From NCBI RefSeq assembly GCF_900113705.1, contig NZ_FOQI01000001.1:1-64000 (forward strand): a DNA stretch of 64,000 nucleotides, read 5' to 3'. The position numbers and the translations under genes are program-made. Positions 35,213 through 43,587 of this stretch are shown piece by piece; the stretch's first letter is position 1, and each line of letters starts with the position of its first letter. This stretch comes from Collimonas sp. OK307. GTDB lineage: Bacteria; Pseudomonadota; Gammaproteobacteria; Burkholderiales; Burkholderiaceae_D. The notes beneath the pieces are model-generated. The model was not told the origin of the DNA, made no database searches, and worked only from the letters and a program-made list of their open reading frames with translations.

Positions 35213-35968
35213 ATGACCGACATTTTCGACATCTTGCGCGACAACTGGCTTTTGCTGCTTATCGGGCAGTACCCCAACGGACCTCTCGGCGGCCTGGCAA
35301 TTACGCTGATCCTGTCGATTGCGGGACTGGCGCTGGCGTTCCCGATCAGCATCCTGCTGGCGATCGCTCGCGTCAGCCCCATCCGATGGATCCGCCTGCC
35401 CGCCACGGTCGTGGTGTACGTGGTGCGTGGGGTTCCCTTGGTCATGTTCATCTTTTGGGTGTATTTTTTTGTGCCTTTGCTGATTGGCAGGACGGTCAGC
35501 GGCTTTACCACGATGCTGGTGACGCTGGTCATCTATCAGGCTGCCTACCTTGCCGAAGTCATTCGTGCAGGCATTGAAGGATTGCCGAAAGGACAGTCCG
35601 AGGCATCAATGGCGCTTGGCATGAGCTACATGCAAACCACCGTGAAAATTATTTTGCCGCAGGCGCTCTACAACATGGTGCCGGCGATGGTGAGCCAGTT
35701 TGTTTCCACCATTAAGGAAACCTCTCTAGGTTATGTCATCAGTGTCAACGAGCTGACCTTTGCTGCCAATCAGGTCAACTCTACTTTGCTGACCAAGCCG
35801 TTCCCGGTATTCATGCTGCTGGCGCTGATCTATTTCTTGCTGTGCTTCACGCTGTCGCAGTTCGCGCATTTCCTGGAAAAGCGCATCACCAATAAACGTG
35901 CAGGCATCGGCAGCAAAAAATTGGCCGCACAAGACGCCAGTCTCGTGATGGCGCAAGCAATCGAATGA
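35213..35968 (+). CDS. gltK: Amino-acid ABC permease (GltK-like)
   Basis: The 251-residue HisM-type permease has the coupling loop GQSEASMALGMSYMQTTVKIILPQALYNMVP. It lies two bases after the partner permease. A slightly longer C-terminal tail (after LEKRITNKRA) is predicted to be cytosolic. Confidence 0.9.
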   Translation: MTDIFDILRDNWLLLLIGQYPNGPLGGLAITLILSIAGLALAFPISILLAIARVSPIRWIRLPATVVVYVVRGVPLVMFIFWVYFFVPLLIGRTVSGFTTMLVTLVIYQAAYLAEVIRAGIEGLPKGQSEASMALGMSYMQTTVKIILPQALYNMVPAMVSQFVSTIKETSLGYVISVNELTFAANQVNSTLLTKPFPVFMLLALIYFLLCFTLSQFAHFLEKRITNKRAGIGSKKLAAQDASLVMAQAIE

Positions 35969-35996
35969 TGGATCTTGAAACTGGAATATTTCAATC

Positions 35997-36785
35997 ATGT
36001 CAATTATGACCTCCAACAACAGCAACAGTGACCGTGACCGTGACAGCATGGCGAAAATGATCACTTTCGACTGCGTAAACAAGTGGTACGGCTCTTATCA
36101 CGCGCTCGCGGATGTCTCGGCCGAAGTCGCAAAGGGCGAAGTGGTTGTTGTTTGCGGCCCGTCGGGCTCCGGCAAATCAACGTTGATACGTACCGTGAAC
36201 CGGCTGGAAGAGATTCAAAAGGGAAAGATTGTCTTTGACGGACAAGATATCTACGTCCCGAAACTCGACCTGAACCACTTTCGTGCGCGGGTTGGCTTTG
36301 TGTTCCAGAGTTTTAATCTTTTTCCGCATCTGTCCGTCCTCGACAACATTGTTATGGCGCCAGTCAATGTGCTCGGCACAAAGCGCGCGCAAGCCCGAAG
36401 CCACGCCTTCGAACTGCTGGAACGCGTTGGCCTGACGGCGAAGGCCGATGCTTTTCCGGGCCAACTCTCCGGCGGCCAGCAGCAACGGGTTGCGATTGCC
36501 CGCGCGCTGGCCATGAATCCACCGGCCATGTTGTTTGACGAGCCCACCAGCGCACTCGATCCGGAAATGGTGGGTGAAGTGCTGCAGGTGATGAAGAGCC
36601 TGGCGCGCGACGGCATGACGATGATCTGCGTCACGCATGAGATGGGGTTCGCGCGCGAAGTTGCCGACCACGTCTGGTTCATGGATCAAGGCCGGCTGAT
36701 TGAAACCGGAACACCTGAAGATTTCTTTTTGCGGCCGCAAAGCGAGCGCGCTCAGAAATTTCTGTCTGATCTGCGCTCTCACTAA
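35997..36785 (+). CDS. gltL: Amino-acid ABC ATP-binding protein (GltL-like)
   Basis: The 262-residue ATPase has Walker [13 protein letters not shown], signature [15 protein letters not shown], Walker [15 protein letters not shown] and VTHEMGF. The first 17 residues ([17 protein letters not shown]) are unlike the family, and an internal ATG at 36048 is a plausible shorter start. It completes a GltIJKL-type importer. Confidence 0.92.
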   Translation: MSIMTSNNSNSDRDRDSMAKMITFDCVNKWYGSYHALADVSAEVAKGEVVVVCGPSGSGKSTLIRTVNRLEEIQKGKIVFDGQDIYVPKLDLNHFRARVGFVFQSFNLFPHLSVLDNIVMAPVNVLGTKRAQARSHAFELLERVGLTAKADAFPGQLSGGQQQRVAIARALAMNPPAMLFDEPTSALDPEMVGEVLQVMKSLARDGMTMICVTHEMGFAREVADHVWFMDQGRLIETGTPEDFFLRPQSERAQKFLSDLRSH

Positions 36786-36896
36786 AGACTCATTCCAGCA
36801 CAAAAGATCAGGCGCAATCGACGCTTATCGAAAATTGTATTTGAATCAGGTCGCCGCAATGCCGGATCGACCGCTTTTTAAAAGGAAATGTTGGCC

Positions 36897-38174
36897 ATGG
36901 ATTTGAACCAGGGAGTATTTTTTTCGGATGAGTTGATGCAGGAAATAAAGAGCCGGTTCCACTATGTCGATAGTGATCCCGACAACCGTGAACGGCTCTA
37001 TTTTGACAATGCCGGCGGTTCCTTCCGACTCAAGAAAGCCGTTGAACAATTTGCCAAGGCAGACTCGATTCCAGACAACCCTGAACGGATTCACCAGACT
37101 GCGTTGTCCCTGCAGAAAATGCAGGCAGCCGGAACCGCGGATGTCAGGACGATCCTGAACGCCACCGGCGGTAGCATTTATTCCTCCCTGACGGCATCCG
37201 CAGCGATGTTCGACATGGTCAGGGCGGTCGCAGAAAATGTCAGCGGCACCAATATGGTGACCACCGTGCTGGAGCACCCGTCGGCATTTGATGCGATGAC
37301 GTTCTACGCCAAAAAGCTTGGCAAGGAACTTCGCGTCGCCAAGAGCAATCCGGTTACTGGTGGCGTGGACGTCGACGAGATCGCAAAATTGATAGATCGG
37401 GATACATGTCTCTTGAACGTGATGTATGCCTCCAATATCTCTGGCGCCAAGTTCGATATCGAAAATATCGTCAAAACGGCGCGTCGGATCAATCCTGATT
37501 TATTTATTCTGGTGGATGCGGTACAGCATGCTCCCCATGGCGTAATCGACCTGCAGCAAACTCCGGTCGATGGCATCAACATCGCTCCCTACAAGTTCTT
37601 TGGTTGCCGCGGATCAGGCATTTCATGGTTATCTGACCGAGCGTCGGTATTGCCACACCATAAATTGGGCGGCAAGAAGGAAAATTTCTGGGATCTTGGC
37701 AGCGCGGCCCCTTGGCAGTTTTCCGTTGTTACCGAAATCGTCGATTACGTGTGCTGGCTCGGCGGAAAATTTACCGATAGCGATGAAAGGCGTGCACTTT
37801 TCGTGAGCGGGATTAACCAGATTGCGCTGCACGAGAGGGCTCTGCTGTCGAGAATGCTCAACGGCACTGCTGAAACCGCCGGCCTGCGCCGCTTGAACGG
37901 CGTCAAGGTATTCCTGGACTATGAAGATCTGGCAAAACGCGATTTGATCGTTGCCATCGGCATTGACAACCTGGATCACACCCAGGCCGTCAGGGAATAT
38001 GAAAAGAGGGGAGTTATCGTTTATGAACGCGCATCGTCGAGTATCTATTCAAAGCGGATGCTTGAATCGTTCGATATGGATGGCGCCGTGCGGATATCGC
38101 CGCTGCACTGCAATTCAGCGCAAGACATCGATAAATTTCTTCAGGTAACAGCGCAATTACGTAAGGCGTCCTGA
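36897..38174 (+). CDS. Class V aminotransferase-fold PLP enzyme
   Basis: The 425-residue PLP enzyme has the cysteine desulfurase/aminotransferase class V fold: YFDNAGGSFRL near the N-terminus, ILVDAVQHAPHG (PLP-phenol Asp and His), and PLP lysine in APYKFFG. It lacks the mobile persulfide-Cys loop SxGSAC of IscS, so it is unlikely to be a desulfurase. Lyase, epimerase or transaminase activity is possible. ATG 36897 is nine bases after AAAGGAA and favoured over ATG 36888. It follows the GltL-like gene by 111 bases and probably acts on the imported amino acid. Confidence 0.85.
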   Translation: MDLNQGVFFSDELMQEIKSRFHYVDSDPDNRERLYFDNAGGSFRLKKAVEQFAKADSIPDNPERIHQTALSLQKMQAAGTADVRTILNATGGSIYSSLTASAAMFDMVRAVAENVSGTNMVTTVLEHPSAFDAMTFYAKKLGKELRVAKSNPVTGGVDVDEIAKLIDRDTCLLNVMYASNISGAKFDIENIVKTARRINPDLFILVDAVQHAPHGVIDLQQTPVDGINIAPYKFFGCRGSGISWLSDRASVLPHHKLGGKKENFWDLGSAAPWQFSVVTEIVDYVCWLGGKFTDSDERRALFVSGINQIALHERALLSRMLNGTAETAGLRRLNGVKVFLDYEDLAKRDLIVAIGIDNLDHTQAVREYEKRGVIVYERASSSIYSKRMLESFDMDGAVRISPLHCNSAQDIDKFLQVTAQLRKAS

Positions 38175-38207
38175 TCTCGATCGGACACAACTGCGGAGAC
38201 GGTCGAT

Positions 38208-39131
38208 TCAGGTCGGCCGCTTGCGTGGTTTCGCGTCGATCTTGCCGCCCCGCAGCGCCGCGACGACGGCATCCACCAACGGGTTATTTCGCGCCGTGCT
38301 CCAAGCCATCGCGGTTGTCACCACACTCACATTTTCCTTGAGTGGGCGTATCACTACATTCTCTGGCGCCAGCTTTTTCAATGCAGACGGCACCAGCGCG
38401 ATACCTTGGCCGCAGCCGACAAACGCGATCTGAGAGGCCACAGTGCGAACTTCGTGAACGATACGGGGAGAAAATCCGCAAGCACGGCAAGACGCCACCA
38501 GGCTGTCGAAATACACCGGGCTAACCTGGCGCGAGAAGATGACAAAATCTTCTTCCGCCAGCGACGCCAGCCGGATGCGCGGCATGCCAGCCATCGCATG
38601 GGATCGAGGCAGCGCCACCGCCAGGCGATCCTGCATCAATGGCAAGGATTGGATTGTCGCCCCCAGGTCGCCTTCCAGCCGGGCAAAGGCCAGATCGACA
38701 TCGCCGGCTTCGAGCGCCGGAATCGCATCGACGCTATCGATCTCTTTGACGGACACCGTGAGCTGCGGGTAGTCAGCCTTCAGGTTTTCAATCAACGGCG
38801 GCAAAACATCCATCATTGCCGACGTGATAGCGCCAATGGTCAGCACTCCGGTGTGACCGGTAGTAGCTTCGCGCACCGCCAGTTCAAGCCGTTCCAGCTG
38901 CTCGGCAAATTTCCGTACCGCGGGCAAGATGGCCGCTCCTACCGGTGTCAGCTGCGCTCCGCGCCGCGAGCGCTCGAAGAGTTTCACCTTTAAAGCCTGC
39001 TCCAGAACCTGAATCTGTTCGGTAAGCGGCGGTTGCGACATGCCAAGGCGTTTGGCTGCCCGTCCAAAGTGTTTTTCCTCGGCGACGGCCAGAAATAGCC
39101 ACAGATGACGGATAAGCCGGAAATTGATCAT
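38208..39131 (-). CDS. LysR-family regulator facing the RraA cluster
   Basis: The 307-residue LysR protein has helix-turn-helix LFLAVAEEKHFGRAAKRLGMSQPPLTEQIQ and is similar in pattern to the BenM/CatM/CbbR subgroup that governs carboxylate catabolism. It is divergent from the first RraA-like gene and convergent with the class V enzyme gene, so it most likely controls the aldolase genes. Confidence 0.87.
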   Translation of the reverse strand: MINFRLIRHLWLFLAVAEEKHFGRAAKRLGMSQPPLTEQIQVLEQALKVKLFERSRRGAQLTPVGAAILPAVRKFAEQLERLELAVREATTGHTGVLTIGAITSAMMDVLPPLIENLKADYPQLTVSVKEIDSVDAIPALEAGDVDLAFARLEGDLGATIQSLPLMQDRLAVALPRSHAMAGMPRIRLASLAEEDFVIFSRQVSPVYFDSLVASCRACGFSPRIVHEVRTVASQIAFVGCGQGIALVPSALKKLAPENVVIRPLKENVSVVTTAMAWSTARNNPLVDAVVAALRGGKIDAKPRKRPT

Positions 39132-39246
39132 GTCTGCTCGTTATATTCGATAGGTTTAGCGTATCAAACCATTCCACTCTTCGGAATTTACATATCGAAC
39201 TCTAAGCCCGAAAGTAGCGGCAACGCAACCACATTTCGGAACTGAC

Positions 39247-39915
39247 ATGACTGCCGCCACCTTGCTTGACCGCCTCGCCACGCTGGACACCAATACGGTG
39301 TCGGATACCCTGGATTTCCTCAACCTTCCCGGTGCGACCTTCGGCCTGCGCCCGCTGTGGAATTGTCCGAAGATCGTCGGCCGTGCCAGCACAATTCAAC
39401 TGGGGCCAAAGACAGGTTCGCAGCCGACTGTGCATCTTATTTCTCCGGTTATCGCAGAAATCCAGTCAGACGACCGCATCCTGGTCATCGCCGGCGACGT
39501 CGACGGCATCTCCTGCTGGGGCGACATCCTGGCCAACGCGGCACAGTACAAGCAGATTCGCGGCTCGGTGATCGATGGCTTGAGCCGCGATATCGATGGC
39601 AGCGAGTCCATCGGTTACCCGCTGTTCGGACGCGGCGTCACCATGATCAGCGCCCGCAACCGGGTAGTGCAACTGTCCTCCGGACAAGCAATTAGCGTCG
39701 CTGGAGTGACAGTACACGAGGACGATTATGTCATCGCCGACAACTGCGGCACCGTGTTCGTGCCGGCCGCACATATCGAAGAGGTGATCGCATTGGGTGA
39801 ACGCATCGCTCATCGTCAGGACGGCATGGTGCAGGCAGTTCGCGCGGGACGTTCGGTGGCAGACGTGATGCACGACAAAGAATTCAACGCCATCAAGGAA
39901 GGAAACAAACAATGA
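39247..39915 (+). CDS. RraA/HMG-aldolase-like protein, copy 1
   Basis: The 222-residue protein of the RraA/4-hydroxy-4-methyl-2-oxoglutarate (HMG) aldolase fold contains WGDILANAAQYK and IDGLSRD; the Arg-Asp pair binds substrate and metal in true aldolases. E. coli RraA, an RNase E inhibitor lacking enzyme activity, has the same fold. The aldolases cleave HMG to two pyruvates and 4-carboxy-4-hydroxy-2-oxoadipate to pyruvate and oxaloacetate, using a divalent metal. First of three tandem copies, it overlaps the next by ATGA. Confidence 0.83.
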   Translation: MTAATLLDRLATLDTNTVSDTLDFLNLPGATFGLRPLWNCPKIVGRASTIQLGPKTGSQPTVHLISPVIAEIQSDDRILVIAGDVDGISCWGDILANAAQYKQIRGSVIDGLSRDIDGSESIGYPLFGRGVTMISARNRVVQLSSGQAISVAGVTVHEDDYVIADNCGTVFVPAAHIEEVIALGERIAHRQDGMVQAVRAGRSVADVMHDKEFNAIKEGNKQ

Positions 39916-40577
39916 ATCACGAAGATCAAGAATTGGTCGCTCTGTTCGACGGTCTGGACACTCCCGGCGTTTCGGACGCCCTGGACAAGCTCGGCCTGCC
40001 TGGTCAATGCCTTGGCATTGCACCGCTCGATAACTACTCAAAAGTCGTGGTCGGCCCGGCGTTCACGGTCAAATATGTTCCAGCTAGCACGCCGGCGGGC
40101 ACGGTTGGCGACTTCATCGAAGATGTCGCTGCCGGCGATGTAGTGGTAATCGATAACGGCGGCCGCACCGACTGCACCGTATGGGGCGACATCATGACTC
40201 AGTACGCGGGCGTCAGGCAGATAGGTGGCACGGTCATCGACGGCGTTTGCCGCGATGTAAACAAGGCACTGGGCGACGCTTATCCGATATTCAGCAAAGG
40301 CCGTTTCATGCGCACCGGCAAAGACCGGGTCCAGGTCGAAGCAATCAATGTCCCCGTAGCCATCGGCACTGCACGGGTGTGCGCGCGTGACATCGTGATC
40401 GCCGACGCCAATGGTGTAGTCGTCGTTCCGCGTGATCGTGCGCGCGAAGTGGCAACGGTAGCACGCCAGATCGAGACAGTCGAAGCGGAAATCCGGACGC
40501 AACTGTCTCAGGGAAAAACACTCAAGGCGGCACGCGAGGCCTTGGGTTATCACACACTGCAAAGGAAAGCGTCATGA
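39912..40577 (+). CDS. RraA/HMG-aldolase-like protein, copy 2
   Basis: The 221-residue paralogue keeps all key parts: D-N-G-G followed by WGDIMTQYA, IDGVCRD with the Arg-Asp pair, and a C-terminal helix (RQIETVEAEIRTQL). Start ATG overlaps the copy 1 stop; its stop overlaps the copy 3 start. Sequence similarity to copy 1 is moderate, so the copies are old and probably specialised or form a heteromer. Confidence 0.83.
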   Translation: MNHEDQELVALFDGLDTPGVSDALDKLGLPGQCLGIAPLDNYSKVVVGPAFTVKYVPASTPAGTVGDFIEDVAAGDVVVIDNGGRTDCTVWGDIMTQYAGVRQIGGTVIDGVCRDVNKALGDAYPIFSKGRFMRTGKDRVQVEAINVPVAIGTARVCARDIVIADANGVVVVPRDRAREVATVARQIETVEAEIRTQLSQGKTLKAAREALGYHTLQRKAS

Positions 40578-41224
40578 ATACCAAGCCATCGTTGCCGGCA
40601 TTACCGGAGGATTTCGCGGCGCGGGCGCGTGTGCTCGGCAGCTCCACACTCTACGAGGCCTCGGGCCTGTCATGCTCGGTGGATCCGTTGGTGCGCAGTA
40701 TCTGGACCGGCGCCTTCATCGCGGCACCTGCTTACCCGCTGGTTTGCTCGCCGGGTGACAACCTGTCCATCCACATTGCCATGGAACGCGTGCCGCGCGG
40801 CTGGGTTCTGGTTGTCGGGACCGGTAATTTTGTGGCTGGTTACTGGGGAGAGGTACTCACCGTCGCCGCCGAGGCTGCCGGTGTGGTCGGCCTGGTGATC
40901 GATGGCGGCGTACGCGACGTGGCTGCCATGACGAAGCGGCGTTTTCCGGTCTTTGCGCGCGGTATCTCGGTGCGCGGTACCGTGAAGGCCAGTGCGCCTT
41001 CGGTCGGAGAATCCACAATGTTCACCGGCGTGCCGGTCGTCCCAGGCGACCTGGTGGTGGCAGATGACGACGGTGTGATCATCATACCGGCGACCGAAGC
41101 GGAACGTACGATCACTGCTGGAGAAGCGCGTCTCGCGAAGGAAGCCGAGATGATGCGGCAACTCGCCCAAGGCGCCAGCACGCTGGAATTGATGAATTTG
41201 ACCGAATGGAGAAAACAGCCATGA
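40574..41224 (+). CDS. RraA/HMG-aldolase-like protein, copy 3
   Basis: The 216-residue paralogue is the one nearest in pattern to characterised HMG/CHA aldolases (NFVAGYWGEVLTVAAEAAG, IDGGVRD, VAPGD-like VVPGDLVVADDDGVIIIP). The Arg-Asp pair is present. ATG overlaps the copy 2 stop, and its stop overlaps the aminotransferase start, so all four genes are translationally coupled. Confidence 0.85.
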   Translation: MNTKPSLPALPEDFAARARVLGSSTLYEASGLSCSVDPLVRSIWTGAFIAAPAYPLVCSPGDNLSIHIAMERVPRGWVLVVGTGNFVAGYWGEVLTVAAEAAGVVGLVIDGGVRDVAAMTKRRFPVFARGISVRGTVKASAPSVGESTMFTGVPVVPGDLVVADDDGVIIIPATEAERTITAGEARLAKEAEMMRQLAQGASTLELMNLTEWRKQP

Positions 41225-42459
41225 GCAAGAATCTTGAACGCTTGAATGCCAATCTGGCTAAGGCACAGCCGTCGGCCACCTATCGTATGATGGACAGGGT
41301 CGCCGCGCGCCGTGCGGCGGGCGCCAAAATCATTTCGCTCAGCGCCGGCGAACCGGATTTCAACACGCCGGCACACATCTGCGACGCTGCGGTGGCGGCG
41401 ATTCGCGCCGGACACACCCGATATACACAGGTCGCCGGCATGCGTGCACTGCGTGAAGCCGTGGCGGCTAAATTTCGTACCGAAAACGGTCTCGATGTCA
41501 GCTGGCAAGATACTATCGTCTGCAGCGGTGGCAAACAGGTTATCTACAATGCATTGGCAGCCACCCTCAATGAAGGCGATGAGGTGATCGTGCCTGCGCC
41601 GTATTGGGTCAGTTATCCGGAAATGGTCCAGTTGTGCGGTGCGAATCCGGTTATCGTGGCCTGCGGCGAGGATAGCGGCTTCAAATTGACGCCACAAGCA
41701 TTGGCGGCGGCAATCAATCCGCGCACACGCTGGCTGATGCTCAACTCCCCGTCGAACCCGACCGGTGCAGTCTATAGCCGCGATGAACTGGCGGCGCTGG
41801 CCGATGTGCTGCTGGCCCACCCGCATGTGCTGGTGCTGTCAGACGACATCTACGAGCATCTGATTTTCGATAATGCAGATTTTCATACTATCGCCCAAAT
41901 CGAGCCGCGCCTGCGGCCGCAAACGCTGACAATGAACGGTGTCTCCAAAGCGTACGCCATGACCGGCTGGCGCATCGGATTCGGGACCGGGCCGCGCTGG
42001 CTGCTCGATGCAATGGAAAAATTGCAAGGGCAGCAAACTTCGGGCGCCAGCTCGATCTCGCAGCACGCGGCGCTGGCCGCATTGACGGGGCCACAGAAAT
42101 TCATCAGTGTGAGCAGGGCGGTATTCGAACAGCGGCGCGACCTGATGGTACAGCTGCTTAACGACACTCCAGGTTTGAAGTGTGTAGTACCTGGTGGTGC
42201 GTTCTACGCCTTTGCCTCGTGTGCTGGTCTGATCGGACACAGGACGCCAGCAGGTACGTTATTGAATACGGACGAGGATGTTGCCCACGCCTTGCTGGAT
42301 GAGGCCGACGTGGCTGTTGTACACGGCAGCGCGTTTGGCCTGGCGCCGTACATCCGCATCGCATACGCGCTCGACAACGACTCGCTGCGTGAGGCATGTC
42401 AGGCTATCACGCGTTTCTGTCGATCGCTTAGTGCCGAGCATGGTGATGAGTCGATTTGA
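41221..42459 (+). CDS. Class I aminotransferase (aspartate/aromatic aminotransferase-type)
   Basis: This 412-residue PLP aminotransferase has LSAGEPDFNTP, the co-substrate region LNSPSNPTG, PLP lysine in GVSKAYAMTGWRIG and the arginine-containing C-terminal region YIRIAYALD. The group (1-beta/gamma) removes the amino group from aspartate, glutamate or similar acids to give a 2-oxo acid. ATG 41221 overlaps the preceding stop. Followed by HMG-aldolase-like proteins, it could supply their 2-oxo-acid substrate. Confidence 0.88.
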   Translation: MSKNLERLNANLAKAQPSATYRMMDRVAARRAAGAKIISLSAGEPDFNTPAHICDAAVAAIRAGHTRYTQVAGMRALREAVAAKFRTENGLDVSWQDTIVCSGGKQVIYNALAATLNEGDEVIVPAPYWVSYPEMVQLCGANPVIVACGEDSGFKLTPQALAAAINPRTRWLMLNSPSNPTGAVYSRDELAALADVLLAHPHVLVLSDDIYEHLIFDNADFHTIAQIEPRLRPQTLTMNGVSKAYAMTGWRIGFGTGPRWLLDAMEKLQGQQTSGASSISQHAALAALTGPQKFISVSRAVFEQRRDLMVQLLNDTPGLKCVVPGGAFYAFASCAGLIGHRTPAGTLLNTDEDVAHALLDEADVAVVHGSAFGLAPYIRIAYALDNDSLREACQAITRFCRSLSAEHGDESI

Positions 42460-42554
42460 AGAACAGCAAAGCTTGCAGCATCGTTTGGGTTAAGACTGGA
42501 CTCAGGCTTGAAGATAAACCTGAGGCCAATTGGACTGGACTTGCTAATTGTTTG

Positions 42555-43349
42555 TCAGCCAAGTTGCTGATATAACCCGGTAACGCCATCCATTACCTCC
42601 AGTATCCGTTCGCTTGTGGTGGCGACGTTGATCGCATATTGCTGATGGTTTCTTTGATCTCCGCTTTGACGCAATGCGCCGTCAAAGAACATCCATTGCT
42701 GTTGCGCCAGGAGCAGTTCGTCGCGGATCCTTGCCGTGTTGCCGGATGAACTGTTCAGGATTTGCATGCCGGCGGTGAACTCCTTGCGCGCCTGCTCCAG
42801 TTTGCCCATGGCATCGGCCGGCGCCACATCCCATTGCAGCGCCTGATAAAATTTAGCCATTCTTTGCGACAGCATGCGTTGGCGTCCAGAGATGTTTACC
42901 AATTGTCCGCTTGTGCTGCCGGAATATTTTTCCAGTTGTACCGTGGCAGTTTGCGCCATCGCGAGTAGCTCTTCATTGATGGCCATGATGTTTCTGGCGT
43001 CTTGCTGATTAGGCGTTTTCCCGACCAGTACCTGTTTGTAGCTAAGCCAGGTTTTCTCCATTTCGGCCAATACCAGCTTGTTATCGTTAGTTGGCGCAAA
43101 AGTGCGGAGCTCGGCAAGCTGACGTTCAAACAGGTTAAGAGAGGTATCCAGGATTTTCCTGGAGCGCTCGGCATCGATCGTTTGTCCTAGCTGCAAATAG
43201 GCCTTGGCCAAACGCTGCGACAGCATCCTTTGTCGTCCCGACTTGTTGATGGCGTCGTTGATGTTGAGAATCTGCGCCAACGTATAGGAAAACACGCCCA
43301 GGCTACCGGCTATGACAATCGTCTTGCCAAGAAAACTTCTTCTATCCAT
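42555..43349 (-). CDS. Tat-targeted double PilJ/NIT-domain protein
   Basis: The 264-residue protein has a twin-arginine N-terminus (MDRRSFLGKT) followed by a hydrophobic segment and two tandem PilJ-type sensor repeats. Each repeat is marked by SGRQRMLSQR: near residues 37-46 and again near 154-163. This motif resembles the NarX P-box and the nitrate-sensing fold of type IV pilus methyl-accepting proteins. No signalling domain follows, so it is a sensor/solute-binding module only. GGGGAG precedes ATG 43349. Role unknown; a periplasmic nitrate or related oxyanion sensor partner is possible. Confidence 0.75.
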   Translation of the reverse strand: MDRRSFLGKTIVIAGSLGVFSYTLAQILNINDAINKSGRQRMLSQRLAKAYLQLGQTIDAERSRKILDTSLNLFERQLAELRTFAPTNDNKLVLAEMEKTWLSYKQVLVGKTPNQQDARNIMAINEELLAMAQTATVQLEKYSGSTSGQLVNISGRQRMLSQRMAKFYQALQWDVAPADAMGKLEQARKEFTAGMQILNSSSGNTARIRDELLLAQQQWMFFDGALRQSGDQRNHQQYAINVATTSERILEVMDGVTGLYQQLG

Positions 43350-43502
43350 TTTTGCTGCTCCCCGTTATTAATTGATGTTTGTTTCCAAGTTGCAAATTTC
43401 ATGCCTGATTTCAGTCACCAAAATGGGGCGTGCAATCATCAGATGGCTGCGGCTTGTTACAAATTATTTGCACTTGCCAGTTTACTTTTCCTTGATTTAA
43501 AC

Positions 43503-43518
43503 TACACTGTGTAGTGTA
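43503..43518. promoter_or_regulatory. Palindromic operator candidate upstream of the metallo-hydrolase gene
   Basis: TACACT-GTGT-AGTGTA is a perfect inverted repeat 70 bases before the start of the metallo-hydrolase gene, near a TTGATTTAAACTACACTG promoter-like stretch. It resembles a TetR-family site; no such regulator adjoins. Confidence 0.5.
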
Positions 43519-43587
43519 ATAAATATTTGGTACCCGACAGCAGCACGGAATCGTCAACTAACCGGCATTCAAACCAGGAAAAGCAGC

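Noticed and set aside
40840-41826. A 328-codon open frame opposite the third RraA copy and aminotransferase
   Set aside because: Crosses two well-supported coupled genes; shadow.
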